This document shows positions 1 to 6,176 of a stretch of DNA of 6,252 nt, piece by piece (within the stretch, counting starts at the first letter, position 1; each line of letters starts with the position of its first letter). The translations under genes and the position numbers were made by a program. The stretch is from Pseudomonadota bacterium (GTDB lineage: Bacteria; Bdellovibrionota; Oligoflexia; Oligoflexales; Oligoflexaceae): assembly GCA_029556045.1 (NCBI GenBank), contig JAKQGS010000227.1, positions 1 to 6,252 of the forward strand. Direction: 5' to 3'. A model generated the notes under the pieces. It was not told where the DNA came from. It did no database searches and saw nothing but the letters and a program-made list of their open reading frames with translations.

Positions 1-2
1 AG

Positions 3-251
3 GAAGCGAAATGGTATAAGCCGGCCGGCGTTGATGCCACGCTGGCCAGCCAGTGGACCACCCAGCAAATGGGCTCAATAATCTCCCGGCAGTGTGTGGT
101 GCAAGGGGCCGACGGTGCTTACGCTATTGATATTGATGAGACGACGGCAGCGGCAGGATTTGAACTGATCGATACCAGTTCGTCAGCGGGCAAGGCCGAA
201 TCGGTGGCGGCACCGGATCTCAGCGGCCTGAAGTCGCTGGTGGTTGAATGA
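3..251 (+). CDS. C-terminal end of an unrecognised protein (partial, cut by window edge)
   Basis: The reading frame is open from the first bases of the window and ends at TGA 249-251, giving the last 82 residues of a longer protein. There is an ATG at 69, but the frame runs upstream without a stop, so the true start probably lies outside the window. The visible part begins EAKWYKPAG and contains an acidic stretch (AIDIDE) followed by a Ser/Ala/Gly-rich segment and a short hydrophobic end (LKSLVVE). It has one Cys and no membrane segment or motif that I recognise. The gene converges on the collagen-like gene, and a palindromic terminator follows 34 bases after the stop. That it is a real gene end is well supported by the terminator. 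The function cannot be told from this fragment. Confidence 0.65.
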   Translation, partial: EAKWYKPAGVDATLASQWTTQQMGSIISRQCVVQGADGAYAIDIDETTAAAGFELIDTSSSAGKAESVAAPDLSGLKSLVVE

Positions 252-285
252 CAGGCAAGTCTTACGGAACTTTCGATTAAGCAGT

Positions 286-315
286 AAAGGGATTGGCGAT
301 CGCCAATCCCTTTTT
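286..315. terminator. Palindromic intrinsic terminator between converging genes
   Basis: Bases 289-310 form a perfect 22-base palindrome (arm GGGATTGGCGA). It is framed by AAA on the left and TTTTT on the right, so base pairing can extend to 286-313. On the plus strand this is a GC-rich stem followed by five T, the classic form, ending the gene that stops at 251. On the minus strand the stem is followed by only three T, so it may act less well on the collagen-like gene that stops at 351. Because the sequence is fully self-complementary, the RNA hairpin needs a few unpaired bases at its centre. Confidence 0.8.
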
Positions 316-350
316 CGTCAGTGTATCGTCGCTGCCTCACCCTTTGATGC

Positions 351-1661
351 TCATGGGTTGAGCAGATTCACTTCTTCCGCTTCCAATACCCACCGGGTGT
401 TGTTTGAAGAAAACCGGCACTGGGAGTTGGGCACCAATCCGTTATTTGTATTGTTCAAAGCATGAACCGTCAGGAAGTAAGTACCGGCGGGCAATTGTTT
501 GCAATACCCTACCAGAGAAACCGCAGACATATCTGAAAAGCCGGCGGCGGACATGAATTCAGACATGATCGCTCCACTGACACATGACTCACCGTTCAGG
601 CGGATCTCCACGCGACAACCCAGATCCACCGTCTGCAGCACGTCGGTGTACTGCAGGCGCAGCGCCGTGGCGTTGTCGTTTTTGGTCACCGTCAGCAGAC
701 GGAAAGCCAGGGTTGAATTTTGCTGCGAGGAATGGAAGGGACCGGCCCGATCAGCCTCATAGATGCTCTTGGTGGTTGGACCCTGGGGGCCTTGTGGTCC
801 CATGGGGCCTACCGGACCTTGTGGACCCTGAGGACCTTCCGGACCTGCCACACCGGGCAAGCCGATAGGACCAACCGGACCCTGAAGGCCTGCCGGCCCC
901 TGTGGTCCCATCGGTCCAACCAACCCTTGCGGTCCCATTGGTCCAACCGGCCCTTGTGGGCCCATCGGGCCTTCCGGCCCCTGTGGTCCCACCGGACCTT
1001 GTGATTGTCCTGCATTGGTCACCACAACATCTTCAAAGGTCGCGGTATTGAGGGTGCGATAATCGCCGGAACTGACGCCCATGCCCAGCCATAGGGTGTG
1101 GGTCATAGGGACTTCCAAAGACCCAACCATGGTCCAGGAGGACCCATCGATGGAGCTATAGGCACTAAAGATATTGGCCACACGGGTCAGACGGAGATAA
1201 ACAGGAGCGGATCCCGCCTGGACATGTCCATGGGAGTTTCTCTTGCTGCCAGCTTCCCGGCGGATCTGAAACTGGATACCCGCACGGTTGGTTACCATCA
1301 GAGTGGCATCCACCGCATTGGACAGTAGTGTTTCTCGCATCACCACCCCAGCGGCGGCAAATTTGTTATTGCCGGTCATAGAAGCAACCCGTACGGTGAT
1401 GTCCGCATCACCGCTAACCTTCTGATAGACAAATTTAAAATAATCCTTGGCGTGGAAGGCGCCTTGGCCTGATCCGCTGATGATAAAATCACTGCCGCTG
1501 TTGGAAGCACTGCCGTTGACGTAACGTCCACCCACATCAAAACTCTCCCAGGGAGAATCCAGGCTCTGGCCTAGGGCAACACTGCACAGCCCCAAAAAAC
1601 CGATGGATAACAGAACGGCCCCTTTGCTTAATTCCGAGAGAGTCTTTGCCCAAGCCTTCAT
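351..1661 (-). CDS. Exported collagen-like protein with concanavalin-A-like (DUF1349-type) N-terminal domain
   Basis: The product is 436 residues if started at ATG 1661, preceded by GGGGGG with a 4-base gap. An upstream in-frame ATG at 1673 has no good ribosome site, and the open frame to 1808 has no signal-like start. Residues 1-31 form a Sec signal peptide (hydrophobic about 14-30, likely cut at ALG|QS); Cys26 is not in a proper lipobox. Residues about 34-217 resemble the DUF1349 / concanavalin-A-like beta-sandwich family, with typical stretches [18 protein letters not shown] and [10 protein letters not shown]. Residues 222-296 are 25 unbroken Gly-X-Y triplets. Residues 297-436 form a separate domain with Cys349, 360, 387 and 415 that could pair as disulfides. 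Triple-helix stalks force trimers, so a trimeric secreted or surface fibre with a head at each end is inferred. The ligand is unknown; adhesion or a role in the outer coat are guesses. Confidence 0.85.
   Translation of the reverse strand: MKAWAKTLSELSKGAVLLSIGFLGLCSVALGQSLDSPWESFDVGGRYVNGSASNSGSDFIISGSGQGAFHAKDYFKFVYQKVSGDADITVRVASMTGNNKFAAAGVVMRETLLSNAVDATLMVTNRAGIQFQIRREAGSKRNSHGHVQAGSAPVYLRLTRVANIFSAYSSIDGSSWTMVGSLEVPMTHTLWLGMGVSSGDYRTLNTATFEDVVVTNAGQSQGPVGPQGPEGPMGPQGPVGPMGPQGLVGPMGPQGPAGLQGPVGPIGLPGVAGPEGPQGPQGPVGPMGPQGPQGPTTKSIYEADRAGPFHSSQQNSTLAFRLLTVTKNDNATALRLQYTDVLQTVDLGCRVEIRLNGESCVSGAIMSEFMSAAGFSDMSAVSLVGYCKQLPAGTYFLTVHALNNTNNGLVPNSQCRFSSNNTRWVLEAEEVNLLNP
774..998 (-). repeat. Collagen Gly-X-Y repeat, 25 triplets
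   Basis: This stretch encodes residues 222-296 of the collagen-like protein with Gly at every third position and no break. Pro holds the X position in 21 of 25 triplets. The Y position is Gln (9), Val (5), Met (4), Ala (2), Glu (2), and Ile, Pro and Thr once each. There is no Lys or Arg. At DNA level it is a degenerate GGN-CCN-NNN repeat, so other frames stay open across it. Those frames are shadows and not genes. The block GPx-GPM-GPQ is repeated in tandem three times, with first triplets GPE, GPV and GLV (900-980). Confidence 0.95.
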
Positions 1662-1881
1662 TTTGCCCCCCATGACAGAGAAATTTATGTTTGAGTGAGT
1701 CCTTTGACTAAAGCAAGGAGTGGGCCAGTTTCTTGATCCAGTGTTTTTAACGGATTGCAGAATGTATTTTGCATTTTTGTCAAATCCTTGGGCGTCAATG
1801 TCAATCAATCAGCCAGCAAGTCCACTCATAAATTCATACCTGTGGAAAGAAACCCAGGGCGGCCTGCGTGGGGTGAACATT
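1662..1881 (-). promoter_or_regulatory. Leader and probable promoter region of the collagen-like gene
   Basis: About 220 bases separate the upstream terminator from the collagen-like start. No gene with a signal-like or ribosome-site-supported start is visible here. On the minus strand an exact TTGACA (plus-strand TGTCAA at 1779-1784) lies about 120 bases before the start, but no good -10 box sits 16-18 bases after it. The best candidate is a weak TGCAAT. Two nearby TTGAC copies (TTGACATTGACG) lie just upstream. Placement of the promoter is therefore uncertain. That the gene needs its own promoter is inferred from the strong terminator just upstream. Confidence 0.3.
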
Positions 1882-1912
1882 AAAAAACCCCGAGTCTTTG
1901 GGGGACTCAGGG
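1882..1912 (-). terminator. Rho-independent terminator ending the lipoprotein gene group
   Basis: Read on the minus strand, CCC-T-GAGTC is followed by a loop of CCCCAAA, then GACTC-GGG and six or more T after one further G. The stem pairs GAGTC with GACTC and CCC with GGG with one bulged base. It begins 34 bases after the stop codon of the gene at 1947, in the right orientation and distance to end that transcript. No comparable hairpin with a T run is seen between the three upstream lipoprotein genes. Confidence 0.85.
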
Positions 1913-1946
1913 TCATCGACTAGGAATGAATTGCATGAGCCTCAAG

Positions 1947-3050
1947 TCACTCGGCGGCCTTTTCACCCGGTGCTGGTGATTCTGCCGGCTGCTCTGCCGG
2001 GTTTTCCACGGGAGGTTCTTCCGTGCTTGGGGCAGGAGACTCAGGCTTGGGCTGCTCCGTCACCGGACCCGCGTCAGGGGCGGGTGTCTCCTCTTTGCCA
2101 CTGCCGCTGGCAGGATTGGGAGCAGGAGCCTCCACGACCTCATCGTCTTTTTTAGGTTCAGCCTTTCCATTGTCTTCTTTCACCGGAGCCAGGCATGTTT
2201 CGCCAAATTTATTGATATCTTTGCCGTTGTCGCCCAAATAGTCAGCATAAAAGTACTTCTCGGGAGTGGCACCATTCGCGGAATCACCGTCCTTAAAACA
2301 GCCACAATAAAACTGGTTGGTGCCGGCCACCACATAATCCTTGCCGCCTGGTAATTCCCCGCATCTGCGATCAACCATGAAAGCCATCTGCCGCACCATC
2401 TTCTTAAGGCTGGCCAGGCCTTCGGGGTCGCTTCCCCGCGCTGAGATCACCTTTCTTTTCTCCCCCATCACCGCTATGCTGCAGAGCTGGTTGGAGACAG
2501 TGACATCTTTAGCACCGGATCTTTCCGCTAGTGCCTGACAGGCATCCTTGAAGGGTTCGGTCTGTTGTTGCTGCAGACAATCAAGATTGACCCAACCGCT
2601 GGTTTCCTGTTTGGTGGCTACATTGCAATTGAGATATTGGGTCTCTTTGTTGTCCAAAACCTGCTCCAGAGGCATGTTCTGGAAGCTCAGAGGAAATTTA
2701 GTACCGTCCATATGGTAACGGACAAAGGTTCCGGCTTTAAGCCGGTCCATGGGGACATCCCCCTTGACATTATTTTTAAGGCTGAAATGAAACTCGCCGG
2801 TCAGGCGTGGTGGAGCTTCCGTCTCGGGTAAGTCAAGAGCGCCCGGTGTCACCATGAAAAATAATGTACTTGGCTGCACCCCAAGTTTTACAACGTACTT
2901 ATAGGCAGCCTTGGCCCCATTGCCGGAACCGGAGTCCTCGGGAACATCTTTGAACATGGAGCCGACTTCGCCGCTGCAACCGGTTTGCAGGACCGCCATG
3001 AAAAGTCCCAGTTTCACGATGTTAGCAGCGGACCGGTGATTTCGTTTCAT
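1947..3050 (-). CDS. Putative cysteine-rich lipoprotein with Pro/Glu/Ala-rich tail, function unknown
   Basis: The product is 367 residues from ATG 3050, chosen because AGGGG lies 5 bases upstream and a signal peptide follows at once. The open frame to 3131 overlaps the upstream gene and lacks these signs. Residues 1-24 have a basic start (MKRNHR) and a hydrophobic core, then LQTG|C25. The Gln at -3 makes the lipobox atypical, so lipidation is likely but not certain. The body (about 26-290) has eight more Cys (142, 158, 171, 190, 230, 249, 251, 286), including a YCGCF motif, suggesting up to four disulfides in the periplasm or at the surface. Residues 291-367 are a low-complexity tail rich in Pro, Glu, Ala and Ser, probably extended. 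I recognise no family. It is the last gene before the terminator, 67 bases after the cytochrome-type gene, so the two are probably cotranscribed. Confidence 0.8.
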   Translation of the reverse strand: MKRNHRSAANIVKLGLFMAVLQTGCSGEVGSMFKDVPEDSGSGNGAKAAYKYVVKLGVQPSTLFFMVTPGALDLPETEAPPRLTGEFHFSLKNNVKGDVPMDRLKAGTFVRYHMDGTKFPLSFQNMPLEQVLDNKETQYLNCNVATKQETSGWVNLDCLQQQQTEPFKDACQALAERSGAKDVTVSNQLCSIAVMGEKRKVISARGSDPEGLASLKKMVRQMAFMVDRRCGELPGGKDYVVAGTNQFYCGCFKDGDSANGATPEKYFYADYLGDNGKDINKFGETCLAPVKEDNGKAEPKKDDEVVEAPAPNPASGSGKEETPAPDAGPVTEQPKPESPAPSTEEPPVENPAEQPAESPAPGEKAAE

Positions 3051-3117
3051 ACTTGCCCCTAACCTTCCGGTGTATGTCGTTCGCTGATCAAGAAAACCAT
3101 GGGAGTATTGACGATCT

Positions 3118-4146
3118 TTAATCGCCCTCACTCACGACGTCATTGACGTTCTTGCTGCAATCCACCTTCGGTGTGACATCAGGACCGTTGGGGCCCTGCA
3201 ACTCCACACGTGCTGCACAGTATTTGGTGTTATTCAGGTGAAAGGTGAAGCCAAAAGTGACTTTGAGTCGATCCATCACGTACTGATTCGTCGCCCGGTC
3301 AAAATGCCCGGACATCTTGTAAGAATCCTTGAAGTATTCATACTTGGCATTTGATACGCCACGTAGGGTGTCGAAATTTACCTGCATTTCAAAAGCCGCC
3401 CCGGTCCACACCATACGAAAGGTTGGTTTTGGGGTACTACTGGACGGCGGAGGAGTTTCCGTGGGTGGTTTAGAATCCTTGTTGAGCGGATATCCACGGG
3501 ACTTCCAGGCAAACAGTCGGATTTTATCAAGGTCAGACCAAGGGGCACCCCCTTTGGGCATAGAGCCGCCTTCAATCAGAGTATAGGCCAATTCCGCATT
3601 AGCGCGAGCGGTTTCGTAGTTATTCAAAAGGGAGCGATTGCTGTCGGTTCCATCATGACAGCCAACACAGCTTTTACCCGAGCCGGCATCAACCCTTTCC
3701 AGGAGTGGTTTGATGACATCTTCATATGAATAGTCTTTGAGGAGCCAGGTTGGTGGAATGACAGGGTCTGTCGCATCAGTTCCCCCATCTTCTTCCGTGA
3801 CAGTGCCGGGGTTTTCCTTTACAAAATCGTCTTCCGTCATTTCCGGTTCTTCGTTGGTCTTGCCACCGAGGCCTTCCAGGATATCTTCGTCACTAAGGAT
3901 CAAATCCCCTTCATTCTTCTTCTTGACATCCCCCGACGCATCCTCTTCGGCCGGTTGCACGCCGTCGCGGGTGATCACCGTATTGCCGGAAACACGAGTA
4001 TTGGCGCCGCAGGCGCGATCGCTGTCTTCACCGCAGCTACGGGTCTGTATCGCTTTGCCTTTGGGCTGCATGCTGCATGCGCCCAGACCAAAGGTTAAAC
4101 CGCTGGTCAGGGTGGTGACGAAAAACAGTGCCCGGTGTTGGCGCAT
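3118..4146 (-). CDS. Lipoprotein with a single c-type haem site (cytochrome c-like)
   Basis: The product is 342 residues from ATG 4146, with GGAG 7 bases upstream; an in-frame ATG at 4176 lies upstream of this site and lacks the signal-like start. Residues 1-23 are a lipoprotein signal with a good lipobox LGA|C24. Ser follows the Cys, which by the E. coli rule suggests the outer membrane. Cys38 and Cys46 could form a small disulfide loop. Residues about 60-130 are a very acidic linker. Residues about 138-222 resemble a small cytochrome c domain: haem-binding C160-V-G-C163-H164, then an SMPKGG segment whose Met196 is a plausible sixth iron ligand. A Pro/Ser/Thr linker (about 226-243) leads to an unrecognised C-terminal domain with Cys310 and Cys330. 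A role in periplasmic electron transfer or redox sensing is inferred; the partner is unknown. One CxxCH can occur by chance, but the Met motif and export signal support it. Confidence 0.85.
   Translation of the reverse strand: MRQHRALFFVTTLTSGLTFGLGACSMQPKGKAIQTRSCGEDSDRACGANTRVSGNTVITRDGVQPAEEDASGDVKKKNEGDLILSDEDILEGLGGKTNEEPEMTEDDFVKENPGTVTEEDGGTDATDPVIPPTWLLKDYSYEDVIKPLLERVDAGSGKSCVGCHDGTDSNRSLLNNYETARANAELAYTLIEGGSMPKGGAPWSDLDKIRLFAWKSRGYPLNKDSKPPTETPPPSSSTPKPTFRMVWTGAAFEMQVNFDTLRGVSNAKYEYFKDSYKMSGHFDRATNQYVMDRLKVTFGFTFHLNNTKYCAARVELQGPNGPDVTPKVDCSKNVNDVVSEGD
3655..3669 (-). other. CxxCH haem c attachment motif
   Basis: The codons TGT GTT GGC TGT CAT encode C-V-G-C-H at residues 160-164. 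In c-type cytochromes the two Cys bind the haem vinyl groups and His is the proximal iron ligand. The Met of SMPKGG lies 32 residues after the His, a spacing usual for short cytochrome c domains. It is the only CxxCH in this protein, so one haem is predicted. Confidence 0.8.
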
Positions 4147-4171
4147 AACAATTCTCCAATTTGGATACGGG

Positions 4172-4199
4172 AACATATTTTCTTTTCGGCATTTGCCAA
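4172..4199 (-). promoter_or_regulatory. Possible sigma-70 type promoter before the cytochrome-type gene
   Basis: On the minus strand TTGGCA (4194-4199) and TATGTT (4172-4177) are separated by 16 bases and lie 26 bases before the ATG at 4146. Both boxes match the housekeeping consensus in part. The 131-base gap between this gene and the lipoprotein gene upstream (4278) has no clear terminator, so read-through is also possible. If real, this promoter would start a separate two-gene unit. Confidence 0.35.
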
Positions 4200-4277
4200 A
4201 TTTTCTTTAGGGGTTTTCATGTACTTTGACTTATGCCTGCATATACAGGATCTTGCGGACGCAGGTGATGCCGATCT

Positions 4278-5666
4278 TTACAGGGATATGGCAGCGCTTT
4301 TGATAAACCATGCGGGATATCCCGGTACCCGGGCTGTGCTGGAGGCGATGATATGGGCCGTATAAGATTCACCAGACTCCAGGGCATCGTCAGGTATCGT
4401 GTAAGTTGTGCTGGTGTTTGGGATCTGCTCGGAACTAAAAATCTTTTTTCCACTGGAGTCATAAATGTTCACACTCCAGGTGTAGCTGGTAACATCGACA
4501 AACGGGGTCCCCGTCATGGTCATCACCCGGGTGGCCTCCGCATAGGAGCCCGATACCACCCCCGTGGTCAGGTTGGGAAATATGTAGGGATAGTTGAATG
4601 AAATAGCGGTAGCACCGCTGCCGTAGGTCAGTTCCGCAAAGACCACCTGATTTGAGCGAAGGGTTTTGCCAGTGCCCAGTAAAACCTTACGGGTAAAAAG
4701 TTTGTCGCTGGCGCCGCCGTCTTCATTCAGCCCATCGTCCGCCAACGTGCGATCCCAGGTCTGCAGGATAATGGCTCCAGTTTCCGCACTGGTGAGCTCC
4801 GCGTTGGCTCCCTCAAACAGACTATCCGGCCCCCGAATACCCACTGTGGTGGGGGCCTCACCATCCCGCACACGGGTGGTAAAAATCAGGCGGGTGGTCA
4901 GCTCGTTCTCCACAACTTCCTGGGCCACCTGCACGATAAAATATTCGATGCCGATCCCATAAAAGAGTTCGGAGTTGGACTGCAGGGCATCCACCACCAG
5001 GTCACCATTGGCGTCATTATCAAAAATATCCAGGTAACCATTGCCGTTGTCGTCGGTATCAAACCAATTGGGGATGCCATCGCCATCGATGTCTGCATCC
5101 GACTGGTTGGGAATTTTATCGCTATCGGTATCCACATCCGCCAGAAAGAGCCCAGCGGTCGATGGTTCCATGCCATCGGGTATACCGTCGAGGTCCGCGT
5201 CAGCCGCCAGATCCTTTTCCCACGTGAGGGGGTTGGTGTTGCCAAACGAAATGGTGGGGCCATTCTGCACCAAGGGCGGTATGACGTTACCGCTAACAGT
5301 GTAAAACTGCCGTACCGATCCAGCCACAGTGCCCGGATAAGTTAAAACAGAAGCCAATCGAAAATTGGTATCCAATAGAAGGGTGGTTTGCGCTTTGCCG
5401 GTTCGCAGACCATTCAACTCATACTTCCCAATAGCATCCACCTTGGCGACCTTACAAAGTCCAGAATCCCGCTCCAAAAATACCACGGACCAATTGGCCA
5501 TCTCGGTTTGACCGCCGCTCACACTGCGGACGGACCCGGTGACATTCACCAGCGCCGAACCGGCACCATTGGCATCGGTCGTGCTGGAATCCCCCTTACC
5601 ACAGGAGATCATGGCTCCACTCAGGACCAGCAGCGACATCAGACATTTTATAGGTTTCGGTACCAC
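4278..5666 (-). CDS. Lipoprotein with acidic thrombospondin-3-like calcium-binding loops
   Basis: The product is 462 residues from GTG 5666. An in-frame TGA lies directly upstream, and AAAGGA sits 7 bases before the GTG. The next in-frame ATG (5639) would lose the basic start of the signal peptide. Residues 1-21 are the signal, with MIS|C22 as a slightly atypical lipobox. Residues about 40-110 look like a small beta-sandwich of the carboxypeptidase-regulatory type. Residues about 155-227 carry repeated Asp-rich loops (DADLDGIPDG, DADIDGDGIPNW, NDANGD) like thrombospondin type 3 or dockerin calcium sites. Residues 309-325 (DDGLNEDGGASDKLFTR) resemble a DDG...GD...T loop seen in many secreted bacterial proteins. 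The last 100 or so residues, with TYTIPDDALESGESYTAHI, look like a fibronectin-III-like fold. It is probably an outer-surface or periplasmic binding protein stiffened by calcium. No enzyme motif is seen. Confidence 0.85.
   Translation of the reverse strand: MVPKPIKCLMSLLVLSGAMISCGKGDSSTTDANGAGSALVNVTGSVRSVSGGQTEMANWSVVFLERDSGLCKVAKVDAIGKYELNGLRTGKAQTTLLLDTNFRLASVLTYPGTVAGSVRQFYTVSGNVIPPLVQNGPTISFGNTNPLTWEKDLAADADLDGIPDGMEPSTAGLFLADVDTDSDKIPNQSDADIDGDGIPNWFDTDDNGNGYLDIFDNDANGDLVVDALQSNSELFYGIGIEYFIVQVAQEVVENELTTRLIFTTRVRDGEAPTTVGIRGPDSLFEGANAELTSAETGAIILQTWDRTLADDGLNEDGGASDKLFTRKVLLGTGKTLRSNQVVFAELTYGSGATAISFNYPYIFPNLTTGVVSGSYAEATRVMTMTGTPFVDVTSYTWSVNIYDSSGKKIFSSEQIPNTSTTYTIPDDALESGESYTAHIIASSTARVPGYPAWFIKSAAISL
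4989..5204 (-). repeat. Asp-rich calcium-binding loop repeats (thrombospondin-3-like)
   Basis: This stretch encodes residues 155-226. About five copies of a D-x-D-x-D/N-G-I/Y-P/L-D/N pattern follow each other. The clearest are DADLDGIPDG and DADIDGDGIPNW; DVDTDSDKIPN, DTDDNGNGYLD and DNDANGDLVVD are more diverged. In thrombospondins such loops wrap calcium ions and make the chain rigid. Several copies here keep the alternating Asp/Asn ligands, so calcium binding is likely, though not certain for every loop. Confidence 0.8.
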
Positions 5667-5673
5667 TCATTTT

Positions 5674-5679
5674 TCCTTT
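5674..5679 (-). promoter_or_regulatory. Ribosome binding site deciding the GTG start of the calcium-loop lipoprotein
   Basis: On the minus strand AAAGGA is followed by AAAATGA and then GTG. The spacing of 7 bases suits the GTG at 5666. The ATG inside the spacer (5670) is only about 3 bases away and in another frame, opening just 24 codons that end at TAA. Confidence 0.6.
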
Positions 5680-5811
5680 GGCATCGCCCTAACCGTCAAG
5701 TATGAGTTCACTTTCGGTTCCTCGGAACGTCCCTCAGGATCTCTTAGGTTTATTTTGGGGATAGTAAGAATTTCAGGGACTTACATTAAATTTTTAACAT
5801 CATGATTTAAC

Positions 5812-5828
5812 TAGGAAAAATATTCCTA
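5812..5828. promoter_or_regulatory. Inverted repeat, possible operator upstream of the RNHCP gene
   Basis: TAGGAA and TTCCTA form perfect 6-base arms around AAATA. The repeat ends 24 bases before the RNHCP start codon, where a repressor would block the promoter or the transcript start. It has no following T run, so it does not look like a terminator. No known regulator site is recognised. Confidence 0.35.
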
Positions 5829-5852
5829 ACGCCCCAAACAGGTAAAGGCCTC

Positions 5853-6176
5853 ATGGCACTGCAGAATCCAACATTCCGGAAGATCAACGACAGGTTTATC
5901 TGTGAACACTGCGGTCGCAGTGTTCCACCAGCCCGCAAGACCTGCCGTAACCATTGCCCCTTCTGCCTCTATTCAAAACATGTGGACGTTAATCCGGGTG
6001 ACCGCGCCAATCCCTGCGGTGGGCTTTTGCGTCCCACCGGTTACGAGATGACGGGACACAAGGGCCTGATGATCTGGTTTGCATGCCAGAAGTGCCATGC
6101 CAAATTACGCACGATCGCCCTCACGGACGACCCCGATTGCCCCGACGACTATGACCTCATTCTGACCCTCAAATAG
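5853..6176 (+). CDS. RNHCP domain protein (small putative zinc-binding protein)
   Basis: The product is 107 residues from ATG 5853, with AAAGG 4 bases upstream. It carries the family's name motif R32-N-H-C-P36 followed by FCLYSKHVD, which matches the RNHCP domain family almost throughout (GDR at 49-51, CGG at 55-57). Cys pairs at 17/20 (CEHC), 35/38 (CPFC) and 78/81 (CQKC) look like zinc-ribbon knuckles; Cys31, 55 and 96 are further. The length fits the family and there is no signal peptide, so it should be in the cytoplasm. The molecular role of RNHCP proteins is not established to my knowledge; nucleic acid or protein binding is a guess from the zinc-ribbon look. It is read away from the lipoprotein genes and seems unrelated to them. 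Confidence 0.9.
   Translation: MALQNPTFRKINDRFICEHCGRSVPPARKTCRNHCPFCLYSKHVDVNPGDRANPCGGLLRPTGYEMTGHKGLMIWFACQKCHAKLRTIALTDDPDCPDDYDLILTLK

Larger units (their letters stand above)
5667..5852. promoter_or_regulatory. Divergent intergenic region between the lipoprotein and RNHCP genes
   Basis: These 186 bases separate two genes read away from each other and so should hold both promoters. The part near the plus-strand gene is AT-rich (about 5780-5825). For the minus strand, TACTAT (an ATAGTA at 5761-5766 on the plus strand) is a fair -10 candidate, but the -35 is poor. For the plus strand, TTACAT (5781-5786) with GATTTA about 17 bases later is a weak pair. A short inverted repeat GTTCC-TC-GGAAC is at 5717-5728. 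I could not settle either start point. Confidence 0.35.

Noticed and set aside
295..304. GCGATCGC as a cyanobacterial HIP1 element
   Set aside because: I noticed only one further copy (4015-4022, inside a coding region), too few for HIP1, which is very frequent where it is used. The gene content does not suggest a cyanobacterium.
774..998. CRISPR-like or tandem DNA repeat array
   Set aside because: The periodicity is nine bases or multiples of it and is fully explained by the Gly-X-Y protein repeat; there are no spacers.
720..1015. Open frames on both strands across the collagen repeat
   Set aside because: The GGN-CCN repeat keeps other frames open; their Arg/Trp/His-rich products have no start signals or motifs.
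1662..1808. N-terminal extension of the collagen-like protein to ATG 1808
   Set aside because: It would place 49 unremarkable residues before a good signal peptide, and it lacks the G-rich ribosome site seen before 1661.
3051..3131. Start of the cysteine-rich lipoprotein at 3131
   Set aside because: It overlaps the upstream coding region and precedes the signal peptide; ATG 3050 has a good ribosome site.
3737..4210. A 157-codon open frame on the plus strand opposite the cytochrome-type gene
   Set aside because: It lies antisense to the acidic linker and signal peptide of a well-supported lipoprotein gene. Its Ser/Pro-rich product is what the reverse of Asp/Glu/Gly codons gives.
4135..4365. 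Plus-strand open frame across the gap before the cytochrome-type gene
   Set aside because: It overlaps both flanking minus-strand genes and has no known motif.
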